Origin: an uncultured Clostridia bacterium
GTDB lineage: Bacteria > Bacillota > Clostridia > Oscillospirales > CAG-272
Assembly: GCA_946407735.1 (NCBI GenBank)
Contig: CAMJPL010000029.1
Location: 1 to 38,940 of the forward strand
DNA: 38,940 nucleotides
Reading direction: 5' to 3'
In this document: piece after piece, positions 24,859 to 34,122 of the stretch
How positions within the stretch are numbered: the stretch's first letter is position 1
Layout: each line of letters opens with the position of its first letter
The notes under the pieces: model-generated
Databases searched by the model: none
Seen by the model: the letters and a program-made list of their open reading frames with translations, nothing else
What the model was told of the DNA's origin: nothing
Position numbers and translations under genes: made by a program

Positions 24859-26313
24859 TCAGTGCTTCTTGCCGATAACGACGGCGCAGCCGATAGCGGC
24901 GACGGCGGCGAGGACGGCGATAGCAGCGGTGTCACCGGTCTGAGCGGCGGCAGCCGGAGTGGCCGGAGCGGCAGCGGCTACAGGAGCGGCGGCCGGAGCG
25001 GCCTCAGCGGCGGGAGCGGCAGCCTCGGCAGCCGGAGCGGCCTCGGCGGCGGCAGCCATGAAGGCCGGGAGGTCGGTGCTGGACTCGAACTCTACCTGAG
25101 TGTTGTTGTCCTGACCGGCGCGGAAGGCCTCGGCGTCAGCCTTGCTTCCGAAGAAAGCGATGTAGTCGATGTCGATCGACTCATTGGAAGTTCCGCCGTC
25201 ACCCTCGTTCCACATGGCGTCGAGACGGATCTGGCTGAGAGCGCCCTGCCAGTTCCAGGCGTCGAGAGCGGTGCCCTTAACGTTGGTGGAGGTGTAGATG
25301 TTGGCGTTCGGGAGGTAAATGATGTAGGTGTTCCAGTTGGCGGTATCCGGAAGCATGTAGAGATGCGTGCACTCCGGACCGGAGAGAGCGTGTCCGTCGC
25401 CGTCGGTCTTGGCGAAGAGCTCGATGGCCTTTACGGCGGAGGTGTTTCTCACGCGGATCTTGGCCCACTGCATGGCGCTGACGTCAGCGACGTTCATGTC
25501 GATGTAGCCGTAGGGGTCAGGACCGGAAGCGGTGAAGGTGGCATAGTCGCCGTTAAGGGCGATATCCATAACGTTGAAGTCCTTGATGCCGCAGTCGCTC
25601 TCGCCGAAGTCCCAGAGAGCAACAGCGTTGCCTTCAAGAGCCTCAGCTTCCGGAGCCGGGTTAAGATTCATAACGCCCCAGGCTTCGGTGCTCTGCCAAG
25701 GAGCAGGATCACCGTTGCCGGTATCAGCGTTCCAGCGGAAAGCCTGAGCGAAGTCAGCGTCGGAATCGCCGATGTTGTACATCAGCTCGAAGCCGACAGC
25801 CTGACCGACCTTCATGGCGTTGTTCCACGGAATCTTGCCTTCGATAACCCATCCGCCGGCGGTATCCACGCCGACAGCCTCGGAGATGTCAGCCTTAGTG
25901 TTGGTTCCGCCGCTGGCGGGAGCGCCGTCCTTGAAGAATCGGGACTGGCTGTCGTCTTCCTGATACTCGCCGGCCTTGCAGTTGTCTTCGTCAAGATAGA
26001 TCTCGACGATATCGTTGTCATAGTTGACATCGCTGTCGGTGACGTCGGCCAGGAAGTAGAGGTTGGTCTCGTCCCAGAGGAACTTCATGCGGAGGGAAGC
26101 GCCCGGATAATCGGCCGCGTCGGAGCCGTCGTACGGCTTGTCGACCTGAGTCCATTCGACCATATCCCAGAGAGCCTCGGCGGTGCCGTCGATGGTCGGC
26201 TGGCCGTACATGGCGTCATAGGAGCGTCCGAACTCCGCGTTGGAAACGATCGGAGCGGCGAGCATGGTGAGAGCCATTGTCGCTCCGAGAACGGAAGCTA
26301 AGAGCTTTTTCAT
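24859..26313 (-). CDS. Secreted CBM9-like surface protein with second beta-sandwich domain and QTGD-membrane tail
   Basis: A 484-residue exported protein. Signal peptide 1-26 (cleavage after SNA). Residues ~27-215 are a CBM9-like module nearly duplicating the neighbour's (WTQVDKPYDGSDAADYPGA and DSDVNYDNDIVEIY are shared word for word). Residues ~225-405 are a different beta-sandwich (VALWDFGESD, WAKIRVRNTSAVKAIELF, IDIDYIAFFGS) of the galactose-binding type by general look. An Ala/Pro/Glu linker, QTGD, a membrane segment and KKH close the chain. Probably a surface glycan-binding protein. AAAGGA precedes the ATG, with its own strong promoter and terminator. Gene duplication followed by exchange of the second domain is the simplest origin for the pair. 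Confidence 0.87.
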   Translation of the reverse strand: MKKLLASVLGATMALTMLAAPIVSNAEFGRSYDAMYGQPTIDGTAEALWDMVEWTQVDKPYDGSDAADYPGASLRMKFLWDETNLYFLADVTDSDVNYDNDIVEIYLDEDNCKAGEYQEDDSQSRFFKDGAPASGGTNTKADISEAVGVDTAGGWVIEGKIPWNNAMKVGQAVGFELMYNIGDSDADFAQAFRWNADTGNGDPAPWQSTEAWGVMNLNPAPEAEALEGNAVALWDFGESDCGIKDFNVMDIALNGDYATFTASGPDPYGYIDMNVADVSAMQWAKIRVRNTSAVKAIELFAKTDGDGHALSGPECTHLYMLPDTANWNTYIIYLPNANIYTSTNVKGTALDAWNWQGALSQIRLDAMWNEGDGGTSNESIDIDYIAFFGSKADAEAFRAGQDNNTQVEFESSTDLPAFMAAAAEAAPAAEAAAPAAEAAPAAAPVAAAAPATPAAAAQTGDTAAIAVLAAVAAIGCAVVIGKKH

Positions 26314-26355
26314 GATAATGTCCTTTCTGATGGGTAAAATTAAACCATCTCAGAT

Positions 26356-26384
26356 ATTATAACACAAACAGACAACAAAATCAA
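26356..26384 (-). promoter_or_regulatory. Promoter of the third surface protein gene
   Basis: Minus strand TTGATT (26384-26379), 17-base spacer, TATAAT (26361-26356). Confidence 0.82.
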
Positions 26385-26479
26385 GATTATTATCAGATTA
26401 TTTCAAAATAATTGAAATGTTTTTGTCTCAAATAGATATAATAAGGGGCGGAATGAATCCTCCCGGAGGATCTGCGGCG

Positions 26480-29338
26480 TTATTTTCGGCGTTTCTCAAG
26501 CTCTTTGTACCGCTCGAAGGTCTTTTTCAGGTACTGCCCGGTATATGAGCTTTCGCATTCGGCAACCTGCTCCGGCGTTCCGGTGCAGACGACGGTTCCT
26601 CCGCCGTCGCCGCCCTCGGGACCGAGGTCAATGATCCAGTCGGCGGTCTTGATGATGTCGAGGTTATGCTCTATCACCACGACGGTATTTCCGCTGTCGA
26701 CGAGGCGGGAAAGCACGTCGATCAGCTGACGCACGTCGTCGCTGTGAAGGCCTGTCGTCGGCTCGTCGAGGATGTATATCGTCCGTCCCGTCGGGCGCTT
26801 CGAGAGCTCGGTCGCGAGCTTGACGCGCTGCGCCTCGCCGCCCGAAAGGGTCGTCGACGACTGGCCGATCTTGACGTAGCCGAGGCCGACGTCCTTCAGC
26901 GTCTGGAGGCGGCGCGCTATCTTCGGCACGGCGGAGAAGAAGTCTATCCCCTCCTCGACCGTCATGTCGAGCACGTCGAATATGCTTTTCCCCTTATACC
27001 GGCATTCAAGGGTGTCGTGGTTGTACCGCTTGCCCTTGCAGACGTCGCAGGTGACGTAGACGTCGGGCAGGAAGTTCATCTCGATCCGCTTCACGCCGTC
27101 GCCCTCGCACGCCTCGCAGCGTCCGCCCCTCACGTTGAAGGAGAAGCGGTTCGCCTTGAAGCCGCGCGCCTTTGCGTCGGGAGTGGCGGCGAACAGCTCG
27201 CGGATGTCGTTGAACAGCCCGGTGTAAGTGGCCGGGTTCGACCTCGGCGTCCGGCCTATCGGGCTCTGGTCGATTGCTATGACTTTGTCGAGCTCCTCTA
27301 CGCCGTCTATGCGGTCGTGCTTTCCGGGATACGTGACCGCGCGGTTGAGCGTCTTCGCGAGTGACTGCAGGAGTATCGAGTTTATGAGCGAAGATTTTCC
27401 CGAGCCGGAGACGCCCGTCACGCAGACGAACATCCCGAGCGGGATATCGACGGTGATGTTTTTCAGATTGTTCTGCCGCGCGCCGACGATAGTCAGCTTC
27501 TTTCCGGTCCCGGCACGCCTGAACGCCGGTATCTCGATCCTTTTTCTTCCCGAGAGATACGCTCCCGTGATGGATCTTTCGTCCGCCGCGACCTCGGCCG
27601 GCGTCCCCTGCGAGACTATCCGGCCGCCGTGGATTCCGGCTCCCGGGCCGATATCGACGATATAGTCGGATTCGAGCATCGTCTCCTCGTCGTGCTCGAC
27701 GACGATCAGGCTGTTTCCCATATCCCTGAGGCTTTTCAGCGTCGCGATCAGCTTGCCGTTGTCCCTCTGATGCAGGCCGATGCTCGGCTCGTCGAGGATG
27801 TAAAGCACTCCCATCAGCGCTGAGCCTATCTGCGTCGCCAGACGTATGCGCTGCGCCTCGCCGCCCGACAGCGTCCCTGCCTTGCGGGAGAGGGTGAGAT
27901 ACTCGAGACCGACCGATTTCAAAAAGCCGAGACGCGATCTGATCTCCTTGATTATCTCGCGGCTTATCTGCTTCTCGGTCTCGCTGAAGGACAGCCCATC
28001 GACGAAATCGAGAGCCTTTGTCACCGACATGTCGCAGAAATCAGCTATGTTCATATCGCCCACCGTGACGGCGAGCGGCTCGGGCTTGAGTCGTTTCCCG
28101 TGACAGACGGGGCATTCCTTGTCCTCTATGAACTGCTCGTAGTACTCGTCCTGGCTCTGGTCGAAGCGCTGCTGGACTATGTTCACGACTCCGGCGAATG
28201 GGATGACCTGATGATGCACCACCCCGTCGAAGGAACGGGTGACATCGAATCTCTCCTTTCCGCAGCCGTACATCAGCGCGCGGTAGGATTCCTTCGAGTA
28301 TTTATTGATCGGCGTGTCGAGATCGAAGCCGTGCTTTTCCCCTACCGCCTTGAACAGCGGCCCCATCCATGTGTCGTCATCCACAGTCTTGAAGCCGTTG
28401 ACCTGAAGCGCCCCCTGTCTGAGCGACAGCGAGGTGTCGGGAATGAGCTTGTCAGGCGATATCGTCCTCATCTCGCCGAGTCCCGAGCATTCGGGGCAGG
28501 CTCCGAGGGGATTGTTGAACGAGAACATGCGCGGCGCCAGCTCTCCGAGCGAGATCCCGTGTTCGGGACAGGCGTAGTTCTGGCTGAACTCAAGATCCTC
28601 GTTCCTTTCTCCCTCGCTGCCGAGCACCGATATGACGAGATTGCCGTCGCCGAGGGAGAGCGCCGTCTCGACGCTGTCGCCGAGGCGGGCGCGTATCTCC
28701 GGCTTCATCACGAGGCGGTCGACGACTATGTCGACGCTGTGCTTTTTGTTCTTGTCGAGAGAAAGGTCGTCGGAAAGGTCGTACATGTACCCGTCGACGC
28801 GGACGCGGACATAGCCGTTCTTCTTCGCGTCGTCGAAGACCTTCTCGTGCATGCCCTTCTTGTCCTTCACCACCGGGGCGAGGACGATGAAGCGGGTGCC
28901 GCTCTCGAGCGTCATGATGCGGTCGATTATCTGGTCGACCGACTGCTGGCGTATCTCCCTGCCGCAGATAGGGCAGTGAGGTATGCCGACTCGGGCGTAC
29001 ATCAGGCGCAGATAGTCGTATATCTCGGTGACCGTGCCGACGGTGGAGCGGGGATTGCGCGAGGTGGTCTTCTGATCTATCGATATCGCCGGGGAAAGCC
29101 CCTCTATCGAGTCGATGTCCGGCTTGTCGAGCTGACCGAGGAACATCCTCGCGTAGGATGACAGCGACTGGACGAAGCGGCGGTGTCCCTCGGCGTATAT
29201 AGTGTCGAAGGCGAGCGACGATTTTCCCGAGCCGGACAGCCCGGTGAAAACTATCAGCTTGTCGCGCGGTATGGTGAGATCTATGTTTTTGAGGTTATGG
29301 ACGCGGACTCCGCGCAGAGAAAGGGTAGGGGATGACAT
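26480..29338 (-). CDS. uvrA: Excinuclease ABC subunit A
   Basis: A 952-residue UvrA of normal length, the damage-sensing ATPase of nucleotide excision repair. Two ABC modules are complete: Walker [10 protein letters not shown] (33-41) and GVSGSGKSS (~640), signatures [17 protein letters not shown] and [16 protein letters not shown], and Walker [12 protein letters not shown] and [11 protein letters not shown]. Zinc modules are present: CPICG, CPEHG with CPECSG, and CEACEG with CDVCKG. It works with UvrB, encoded upstream on the same strand, with a DUF4838 gene between them (60 bases from this start). The ribosome binding site is weak. No terminator with a clear T-run is seen after the stop; a short GATCCTCC/GGAGGATT inverted repeat lies at about 26456-26471. 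Confidence 0.98.
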   Translation of the reverse strand: MSSPTLSLRGVRVHNLKNIDLTIPRDKLIVFTGLSGSGKSSLAFDTIYAEGHRRFVQSLSSYARMFLGQLDKPDIDSIEGLSPAISIDQKTTSRNPRSTVGTVTEIYDYLRLMYARVGIPHCPICGREIRQQSVDQIIDRIMTLESGTRFIVLAPVVKDKKGMHEKVFDDAKKNGYVRVRVDGYMYDLSDDLSLDKNKKHSVDIVVDRLVMKPEIRARLGDSVETALSLGDGNLVISVLGSEGERNEDLEFSQNYACPEHGISLGELAPRMFSFNNPLGACPECSGLGEMRTISPDKLIPDTSLSLRQGALQVNGFKTVDDDTWMGPLFKAVGEKHGFDLDTPINKYSKESYRALMYGCGKERFDVTRSFDGVVHHQVIPFAGVVNIVQQRFDQSQDEYYEQFIEDKECPVCHGKRLKPEPLAVTVGDMNIADFCDMSVTKALDFVDGLSFSETEKQISREIIKEIRSRLGFLKSVGLEYLTLSRKAGTLSGGEAQRIRLATQIGSALMGVLYILDEPSIGLHQRDNGKLIATLKSLRDMGNSLIVVEHDEETMLESDYIVDIGPGAGIHGGRIVSQGTPAEVAADERSITGAYLSGRKRIEIPAFRRAGTGKKLTIVGARQNNLKNITVDIPLGMFVCVTGVSGSGKSSLINSILLQSLAKTLNRAVTYPGKHDRIDGVEELDKVIAIDQSPIGRTPRSNPATYTGLFNDIRELFAATPDAKARGFKANRFSFNVRGGRCEACEGDGVKRIEMNFLPDVYVTCDVCKGKRYNHDTLECRYKGKSIFDVLDMTVEEGIDFFSAVPKIARRLQTLKDVGLGYVKIGQSSTTLSGGEAQRVKLATELSKRPTGRTIYILDEPTTGLHSDDVRQLIDVLSRLVDSGNTVVVIEHNLDIIKTADWIIDLGPEGGDGGGTVVCTGTPEQVAECESSYTGQYLKKTFERYKELEKRRK

Positions 29339-29398
29339 TTGTCGTGACTGATTATGTGATGTGATTTATGAAGTGTTTTATGCCGCCGGGAGATATTG

Positions 29399-31144
29399 TC
29401 AGAACAGCTCCGGCTCCTCTCCCGTCCAGTGGTCGAAATATTCGACGCCGCGCCATTTGCCCTCGAGCAGGGCTCTGTGCGTCGTCTCTACGTTGCACCA
29501 TTCGTCTATCCTCGACAGACCGAAGGCCTTCCAGTCGGTGAAGAAGGCGTTGATCTCGGCGGGATCGAACTCGCCTCTGAGCATGGTCTTCCTCTTGAGC
29601 GCCACCCAGCGGATCGACAGACGGGCTTTCTGGACTCTCATGCGGCGCATCGGATCGGCGGCGACGGCGAGCTCGGCTTTGTCGAAGAGGGCAGAATATT
29701 TCTCCAGCATGTCCTCTTCGAGGAAGCGGTGGATCGGGTTGTCGTTGAAGCCGACGTGATCGTATTTCTCGGCGGTGTCGCAGAGAAGATCGAGATACTC
29801 GTTCAGCGCCGGGGCGGCTTCTCCGTAGTAGTATTCCATGAACTCGCGCCTGTGGGCGGAAAGATCGCACCACGGATCCCACAGCAGACGGGATATAAGA
29901 TACGCCCGAAGCTCGTTGAAGTCGACGCCGCCGTGAGAGGCGCCGTTGGGCTGCTCGAAGACTCCCTTTACGTTATTTTCGGCGAAGGCCTGAGCGTTCG
30001 GCTGCAGGACGCGCCAGTTCGGATGAGGCGTCGGGTAATGCGCGAAGCAGGTGGTGTAATCCCAGATGTACATGCGGTCGCAGATCTTTCCCCAGTCGCG
30101 CAGATCGGTTATGAATTTCGATTTCGTGCCGTCCGGGCGGGATACCGAGCGCTTGTCGTCGTCACAGTCGGCGAACGGATGGCAGAAGCAGCACTCTATC
30201 GAGCAGAGACGGACGCAGACGTTGTGACGGTTGCGGGTGATATTCGGGGCAGGGCGGCTGTAGTTGTAAGCGAGAGTGTCGAATATAACGTCCGGGAACT
30301 CGGGCTCGAGAGCCTCGGCCACGGCGTTCACGGCACGGAGGAGCGTACCGGCCGGAGAGCCTTCCTCCTCGTCTATCTTCCGGCAGTTGTCGCACTGGCA
30401 GCTGCCGCCCCAGTCGTTCTGCGACAGCGACATGATCTTGTGTCCGGGATGGTCGAGCAGATATTTTCTGGTGTTCTCGATCAGGAGCGAGATTACCTCG
30501 GGATTCGACAGGCAGAGCTGCGTGCGTCCGCCGTCGCGGGTGACGCGCTTGCCGTCGACGAGAGCGAAATACTCGGGATGGCTTTCGCCGTATACCGACG
30601 TGGGTATCAGCGTCTCGAAGGAGTGGACGAAATGGGCGTACGTCATGCCGCCGCCCAGGCGCTTTGGAAGCGGTTCGCCGTTGAAGCGGAGCTTGGCGCA
30701 GAAGCGCGGGTTCTGACGTATGTCGGCGTAGCTGTGCCGGCGGTATTCGAACACCGGCTCCTGCTTTGACGAGATATCGGGTATCACGGCGTCGGGATCG
30801 GTCGGCACCTTCTCGCATGTCGGGGTGAAGAACCTTACGCCGAGGCGCTCGAGCAGCTCGTATGCGGCGTAGAGCACTCCGCGGCAGCCTCCGGCGAGGC
30901 GGACGGTATCTCCCGACGACTCGATGATGAACCCGTCGTCGGATATCCCGGATATATCGAGCCCGGACGCCGAGCCGACGAGTATCGCTCCGGCTTCGTC
31001 TGATCCGGATTCGATCGGCACGCTGACGCCGGTGATGCGGCTGAGATAATAGCGGAGCTCCTTCGCCGCGTAAAGCTGAGAGGAGCCGGGATCGGCCATG
31101 ATTTCGGGGGCGACCAGGATGCGCGCGTTTCTTGCTTTCAGCAT
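29399..31144 (-). CDS. DUF4838 domain protein, alpha-glucuronidase/GH20-like fold
   Basis: A 581-residue protein without a signal peptide. Residues ~1-115 form an N-terminal alpha/beta domain as in GH67/GH20-type enzymes (YAAKELRYYLSRITGVSVP, LAGGCRGVLYAAYELLERLGVRFFTP). The central DUF4838 barrel follows: HSYADIRQNPRFCAKLRF, SLSQNDWGGSCQCDNCRKIDEEEG, YIWDYTTCFAHYPTPHPNW, GVFEQPNGASHGG. The last ~120 residues are helical. The family is found in glycan-use loci and is thought to hydrolyse glycans, but its reaction is not settled. GAGGTG precedes the ATG. It sits between uvrB (63 bases upstream) and uvrA (60 bases downstream) on the same strand, an odd place for such a gene. Confidence 0.88.
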   Translation of the reverse strand: MLKARNARILVAPEIMADPGSSQLYAAKELRYYLSRITGVSVPIESGSDEAGAILVGSASGLDISGISDDGFIIESSGDTVRLAGGCRGVLYAAYELLERLGVRFFTPTCEKVPTDPDAVIPDISSKQEPVFEYRRHSYADIRQNPRFCAKLRFNGEPLPKRLGGGMTYAHFVHSFETLIPTSVYGESHPEYFALVDGKRVTRDGGRTQLCLSNPEVISLLIENTRKYLLDHPGHKIMSLSQNDWGGSCQCDNCRKIDEEEGSPAGTLLRAVNAVAEALEPEFPDVIFDTLAYNYSRPAPNITRNRHNVCVRLCSIECCFCHPFADCDDDKRSVSRPDGTKSKFITDLRDWGKICDRMYIWDYTTCFAHYPTPHPNWRVLQPNAQAFAENNVKGVFEQPNGASHGGVDFNELRAYLISRLLWDPWCDLSAHRREFMEYYYGEAAPALNEYLDLLCDTAEKYDHVGFNDNPIHRFLEEDMLEKYSALFDKAELAVAADPMRRMRVQKARLSIRWVALKRKTMLRGEFDPAEINAFFTDWKAFGLSRIDEWCNVETTHRALLEGKWRGVEYFDHWTGEEPELF

Positions 31145-31207
31145 TTTGACACCTCGTGATTCGGAATATGGTTGTATCGAATAAAATGATCTCGGTATAT
31201 GGGCGTA

Positions 31208-33208
31208 TTACCCGTTTCTTATCTCGGCTATCTGATCCCTGAGCGCCGCCGCCGTCTCGAAGTCGAGGCGCTTTGCTGCCGCCTTCATCTCGGACGTCAG
31301 CTTTTCGATCATGCCGTCCTTCTCGGCCTGCGACAGCTTCTTCTTCGGCTTCTGACGCTCCTTCGAGCCTCTGCGTGAGGACGGCGCCTCATCGTCGTCG
31401 TCGGATATGCCGATGGTATCGCGCACGGCCTTGATTATCGTCTGCGGAGTGATGCCGTTCTCCTCGTTGTACGCTTGCTGGATGGCACGGCGGCGGTTCG
31501 TCTCGTCTATGGCGAACTTCATCGACTTCGTGACGGTGTCTGCGTACATCACGACCTTTCCGGAGGCGTTTCTCGCGGCGCGTCCTATCGTCTGTATCAG
31601 CGCCGTGTCGGAGCGGAGCAGTCCCTCCTTGTCGGCGTCGAGTATCGCCACAAGCGACACCTCCGGGATGTCGAGGCCCTCTCGCAGCAGGTTTATGCCC
31701 ACCAGCACGTCGAAGACACCGAGACGCAGATCACGTATTATCTGCTGGCGCTCTATCGTCTCGACCTCGTGGTGGATGTACTTCACCTTTATGTTGTTTT
31801 CCTCGAGGAACTCGGTCAGGTCCTCGGCCATCTTTTTGGTGAGTGTGGTGACAAGCACCCTTTCGCCTCTCGCCGAGCGCTCCCTGATCTCGCCGATCAG
31901 ATCGTCGACCTGGCCCTCTATCGGCCTTACCTCCACCTCCGGATCGAGAAGCCCGGTCGGGCGGATGACCTGCTCGACGATCTGGGAGCTGTGGCTGCGC
32001 TCATATTCCGCCGGCGTCGCCGAGACGTATATGACCTGATTCAGCTTTTCCTCGAATTCCTCGAAGCGTAAGGGACGGTTGTCGAATGCTGACGGCAGGC
32101 GGAATCCGAAATCGACGAGATTCTTCTTTCTCGCGTAGTCACCGCCCGACATGGCGTGCACCTGCGGCAGGGTGACGTGCGATTCGTCTATGAACATCAG
32201 GAAATCGCGCGGGAAATAGTCGAGCAGGGTGTACGGCGTCGAGCCCGGCGCCCTTCCGCTCATGACGCGGGAATAATTCTCTATCCCCGAGCAGAAGCCT
32301 ATCTCCCTTAGCATTTCAAGGTCGTATCTCGTGCGCTCCTCGATGCGCTGCGCCTCAAGCAGCTTGTCCTGAGAGCGGAAGTAGTCGACCCGCTCGATCA
32401 TCTCGCGCTCGATCTCCTCGAGCGCTTTTTCCCTCGCGTCGTCGCCCACCGTGTAGTGCGAGGCGGGGAATATCGCGGCGTAGACGAGGTTCTGCGTCGT
32501 TTTTCCGGTCAGTATGTCGAACTCAGACACCCTGTCGACCTCGTCGCCGAAGAACTCGACCCTTATCCCCTTATCGGTGGACGAGGCCGGGAATATCTCG
32601 ACGGTGTCGCCTCTTACGCGGAATTTGTCGCGGACGAAGTTGACGTCGTTGCGCTCATAGTTTATCGAGACGAGCCTTTTCAGGAAATCCCTCTGATCGA
32701 GCTGCATCCCCGGACGCACCGAAACGGTCAGCTTCTCGTATTCCTCCGGGCTTCCGAGAGAATAGATGCAGGACACCGACGCGACTATGATGACGTCCTT
32801 CCTTTCAAAAAGCGCGCTCGTCGCGCTGTGGCGGAGCTTGTCTATCTCGTCGTTTATGAGAGCGTCCTTCTCTATGTATATGTCCTTGCCCGGGATATAC
32901 GCCTCGGGCTGATAATAGTCGTAATATGAGACGAAATACTCGACGGCGTTGTGAGGGAAGAACTCGCGGAATTCGGTGCAGAGCTGCGCCGCGAGGGTCT
33001 TGTTGTGCGAGAGCACCAGCGTCGGCTTCTGCACGTTCTGGATGATGTTCGCCATCGTGAACGTCTTGCCGGAGCCGGTGACGCCCATGAGCGTCTGCTC
33101 CTTCATCCCGGCTTCGACGCCGGCGGACAGCAGGTCGATGGCCTGCGGCTGATCGCCGGTAGGCTTCATCGGCGATTCGAGAATGAATTTTCCTTCGTCT
33201 GATCGCAT
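31208..33208 (-). CDS. uvrB: Excinuclease ABC subunit B
   Basis: A 666-residue UvrB, the DNA-loading helicase-like subunit of nucleotide excision repair. [11 protein letters not shown] (Walker A, 41-51), the beta-hairpin stretch [22 protein letters not shown] (motif II), [11 protein letters not shown] and QTIGRAARN are all present. The C-terminal UVR motif ([18 protein letters not shown]) binds UvrC. I chose the ATG at 33208 because the known N-terminus ([16 protein letters not shown]) follows at once; the open frame extends upstream past the promoter and cannot be coding. The ribosome binding site is poor (GGGAC, ~13 bases away). A consensus promoter lies at 33279-33307. First gene of a likely uvrB-DUF4838-uvrA transcript. 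Confidence 0.98.
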   Translation of the reverse strand: MRSDEGKFILESPMKPTGDQPQAIDLLSAGVEAGMKEQTLMGVTGSGKTFTMANIIQNVQKPTLVLSHNKTLAAQLCTEFREFFPHNAVEYFVSYYDYYQPEAYIPGKDIYIEKDALINDEIDKLRHSATSALFERKDVIIVASVSCIYSLGSPEEYEKLTVSVRPGMQLDQRDFLKRLVSINYERNDVNFVRDKFRVRGDTVEIFPASSTDKGIRVEFFGDEVDRVSEFDILTGKTTQNLVYAAIFPASHYTVGDDAREKALEEIEREMIERVDYFRSQDKLLEAQRIEERTRYDLEMLREIGFCSGIENYSRVMSGRAPGSTPYTLLDYFPRDFLMFIDESHVTLPQVHAMSGGDYARKKNLVDFGFRLPSAFDNRPLRFEEFEEKLNQVIYVSATPAEYERSHSSQIVEQVIRPTGLLDPEVEVRPIEGQVDDLIGEIRERSARGERVLVTTLTKKMAEDLTEFLEENNIKVKYIHHEVETIERQQIIRDLRLGVFDVLVGINLLREGLDIPEVSLVAILDADKEGLLRSDTALIQTIGRAARNASGKVVMYADTVTKSMKFAIDETNRRRAIQQAYNEENGITPQTIIKAVRDTIGISDDDDEAPSSRRGSKERQKPKKKLSQAEKDGMIEKLTSEMKAAAKRLDFETAAALRDQIAEIRNG

Positions 33209-33278
33209 TGCAAGAATATGTCCCGTTGTTTGTCGCTGACAGATCTTCTTCAATAAAATAATAAAGACAGGTTTTTCT

Positions 33279-33307
33279 ATTATATCATTTCTGCCATTTA
33301 ATGTCAA
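33279..33307 (-). promoter_or_regulatory. Full-consensus promoter of uvrB
   Basis: Minus strand TTGACA (33307-33302), 17-base spacer, TATAAT (33284-33279). Back-to-back with the promoter at 33340-33368. I see no LexA-type GAAC-N4-GTTC operator around it. Confidence 0.88.
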
Positions 33308-33339
33308 GCCGTTTGTATGAATCGGACGTAAAAATCCTA

Positions 33340-33368
33340 TTGACAGGCGAAGGAGAATGTGGTATAAT
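33340..33368 (+). promoter_or_regulatory. Full-consensus promoter of the PLMP-like small protein
   Basis: TTGACA (33340-33345), 17-base spacer, extended -10 TGTGGTATAAT (TATAAT 33363-33368). Among the strongest promoters in the window. Confidence 0.9.
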
Positions 33369-33443
33369 GAAATCCGCGGTTCGGGGATGGCACCCATGGC
33401 TAAAAACAGCGCCGCGAGTTCATGACAAAAGGGGGCTTGCCCC
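33369..33443 (+). promoter_or_regulatory. Structured leader with a short upstream frame that mimics the gene start
   Basis: A short frame with two starts, ATG 33387 and ATG 33396, ends at TGA 33425; the second start reads MAKNSAASS. Around it, CGGGG and CCC flank ATGGCTAAAAAC. Around the true start, GGGGG and CCCC flank ATGGCCAAAAGC, giving a GGGG-CTTG-CCCC hairpin (33431-33443) that covers the ribosome binding site. CGCGG (33376-33380) can pair with CCGCG (33412-33416). This suggests translational control; it fits no riboswitch class I know. Confidence 0.5.
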
Positions 33444-33950
33444 ATGGCCAAAAGCATTATTGTCACGGACGAAAACGGAACAATATATGGAGCAACCTGG
33501 CCCAAAAGGGCAAAGGGACTTGTACGCAGGGGCAGGGCGCGCTTCATTGATCAAAATATGATATGTCTGGCGTGTCCGCCCGATAAAGAATTTCCGGAGG
33601 ACATAACAATGCCTGATATCAATACCGCCGTACCGGCCGACGCCGATCTTTCCTACATCCTGAGCAAGATCGAGGCGGTCCGCCTCGACAACGAGCACAT
33701 CGCTTCCACCATCTCCGCCATGAAGGACGCCACCGCCGAGCAGGCCTCGGCTCTGAGCAAGCTCGTGCACGAGAAGGAGGAGACCAACCGCGTAATCCTC
33801 GATTTCTACCGCAGGATCTACGAGGACCTCAACCAGAAGGCTCACGCGATGAAGGTGCTTGAGAAGATCGCCGACTGCGGGCATGATCTCCCGGTAGGCG
33901 AGATGACCAACCTGATGTACAGACTGCTCGGATTTGAAAAGATAAAGTAA
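33444..33950 (+). CDS. Small protein with IscB PLMP/RRXRR-like N-terminus and helical C-terminus
   Basis: A 168-residue protein with no signal peptide or membrane segment. Residues 4-32 read [19 protein letters not shown], then [10 protein letters not shown]. The spacing V-D-x-N-G, then RA-K-x-L, then GRAR closely follows the N-terminal PLMP (RRXRR) domain of IscB-type proteins. Residues 42-45 are CLAC. An acidic linker follows, and from ~68 the chain is helical with coiled-coil character ([38 protein letters not shown]). No HNH or RuvC nuclease motifs are present. I recall uncharacterised clostridial proteins with this N-terminus but no known function. The ATG at 33444 has AGGGGG before it. 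Strong promoter, own terminator, divergent from uvrB. Confidence 0.75.
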   Translation: MAKSIIVTDENGTIYGATWPKRAKGLVRRGRARFIDQNMICLACPPDKEFPEDITMPDINTAVPADADLSYILSKIEAVRLDNEHIASTISAMKDATAEQASALSKLVHEKEETNRVILDFYRRIYEDLNQKAHAMKVLEKIADCGHDLPVGEMTNLMYRLLGFEKIK

Positions 33951-33969
33951 GATCCGTCAGAAATAAAAT

Positions 33970-34008
33970 CCGCCGCCTCCGGCTATGACCGGGGGCGGTT
34001 TTGATTTT
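33970..34008 (+). terminator. Terminator of the PLMP-like small protein gene
   Basis: Stem formed by CCGCC-GCCTCCGG and CCGGGGGCGG around the loop CTATGA, followed by TTTTGATTTT, 20 bases after the stop. Confidence 0.85.
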
Positions 34009-34075
34009 CCCTATGCATGTGACGCGATGAATCGTCATCCTGAGCGAGATTATACACACAGAATTCATAATTGAG

Positions 34076-34084
34076 TGGTATAAT
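34076..34084 (+). promoter_or_regulatory. Extended -10 promoter of the PHP-domain gene
   Basis: TGGTATAAT (TATAAT 34079-34084) without a good -35 box; leader ~32 bases to the ATG at 34123. Confidence 0.65.
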
Positions 34085-34122
34085 TGCTGTCAGGGAAAAC
34101 AACACTGAAAAAAGTGGCAGCC

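Noticed and set aside
24736-26301. 521-codon open frame on the plus strand opposite the third surface protein gene
   Set aside because: Same kind of shadow; the minus frame carries the recognisable CBM9-like module.
29396-30769. 457-codon plus-strand frame
   Set aside because: Antisense to the DUF4838 gene; no domain or ribosome binding site.
33300-33345. LexA (SOS) operator in the uvrB region
   Set aside because: No GAAC-N4-GTTC or similar dyad between or within the divergent promoters.
33369-33443. Known riboswitch class in the leader
   Set aside because: Too short, and no recognised conserved core of a ligand-binding aptamer.
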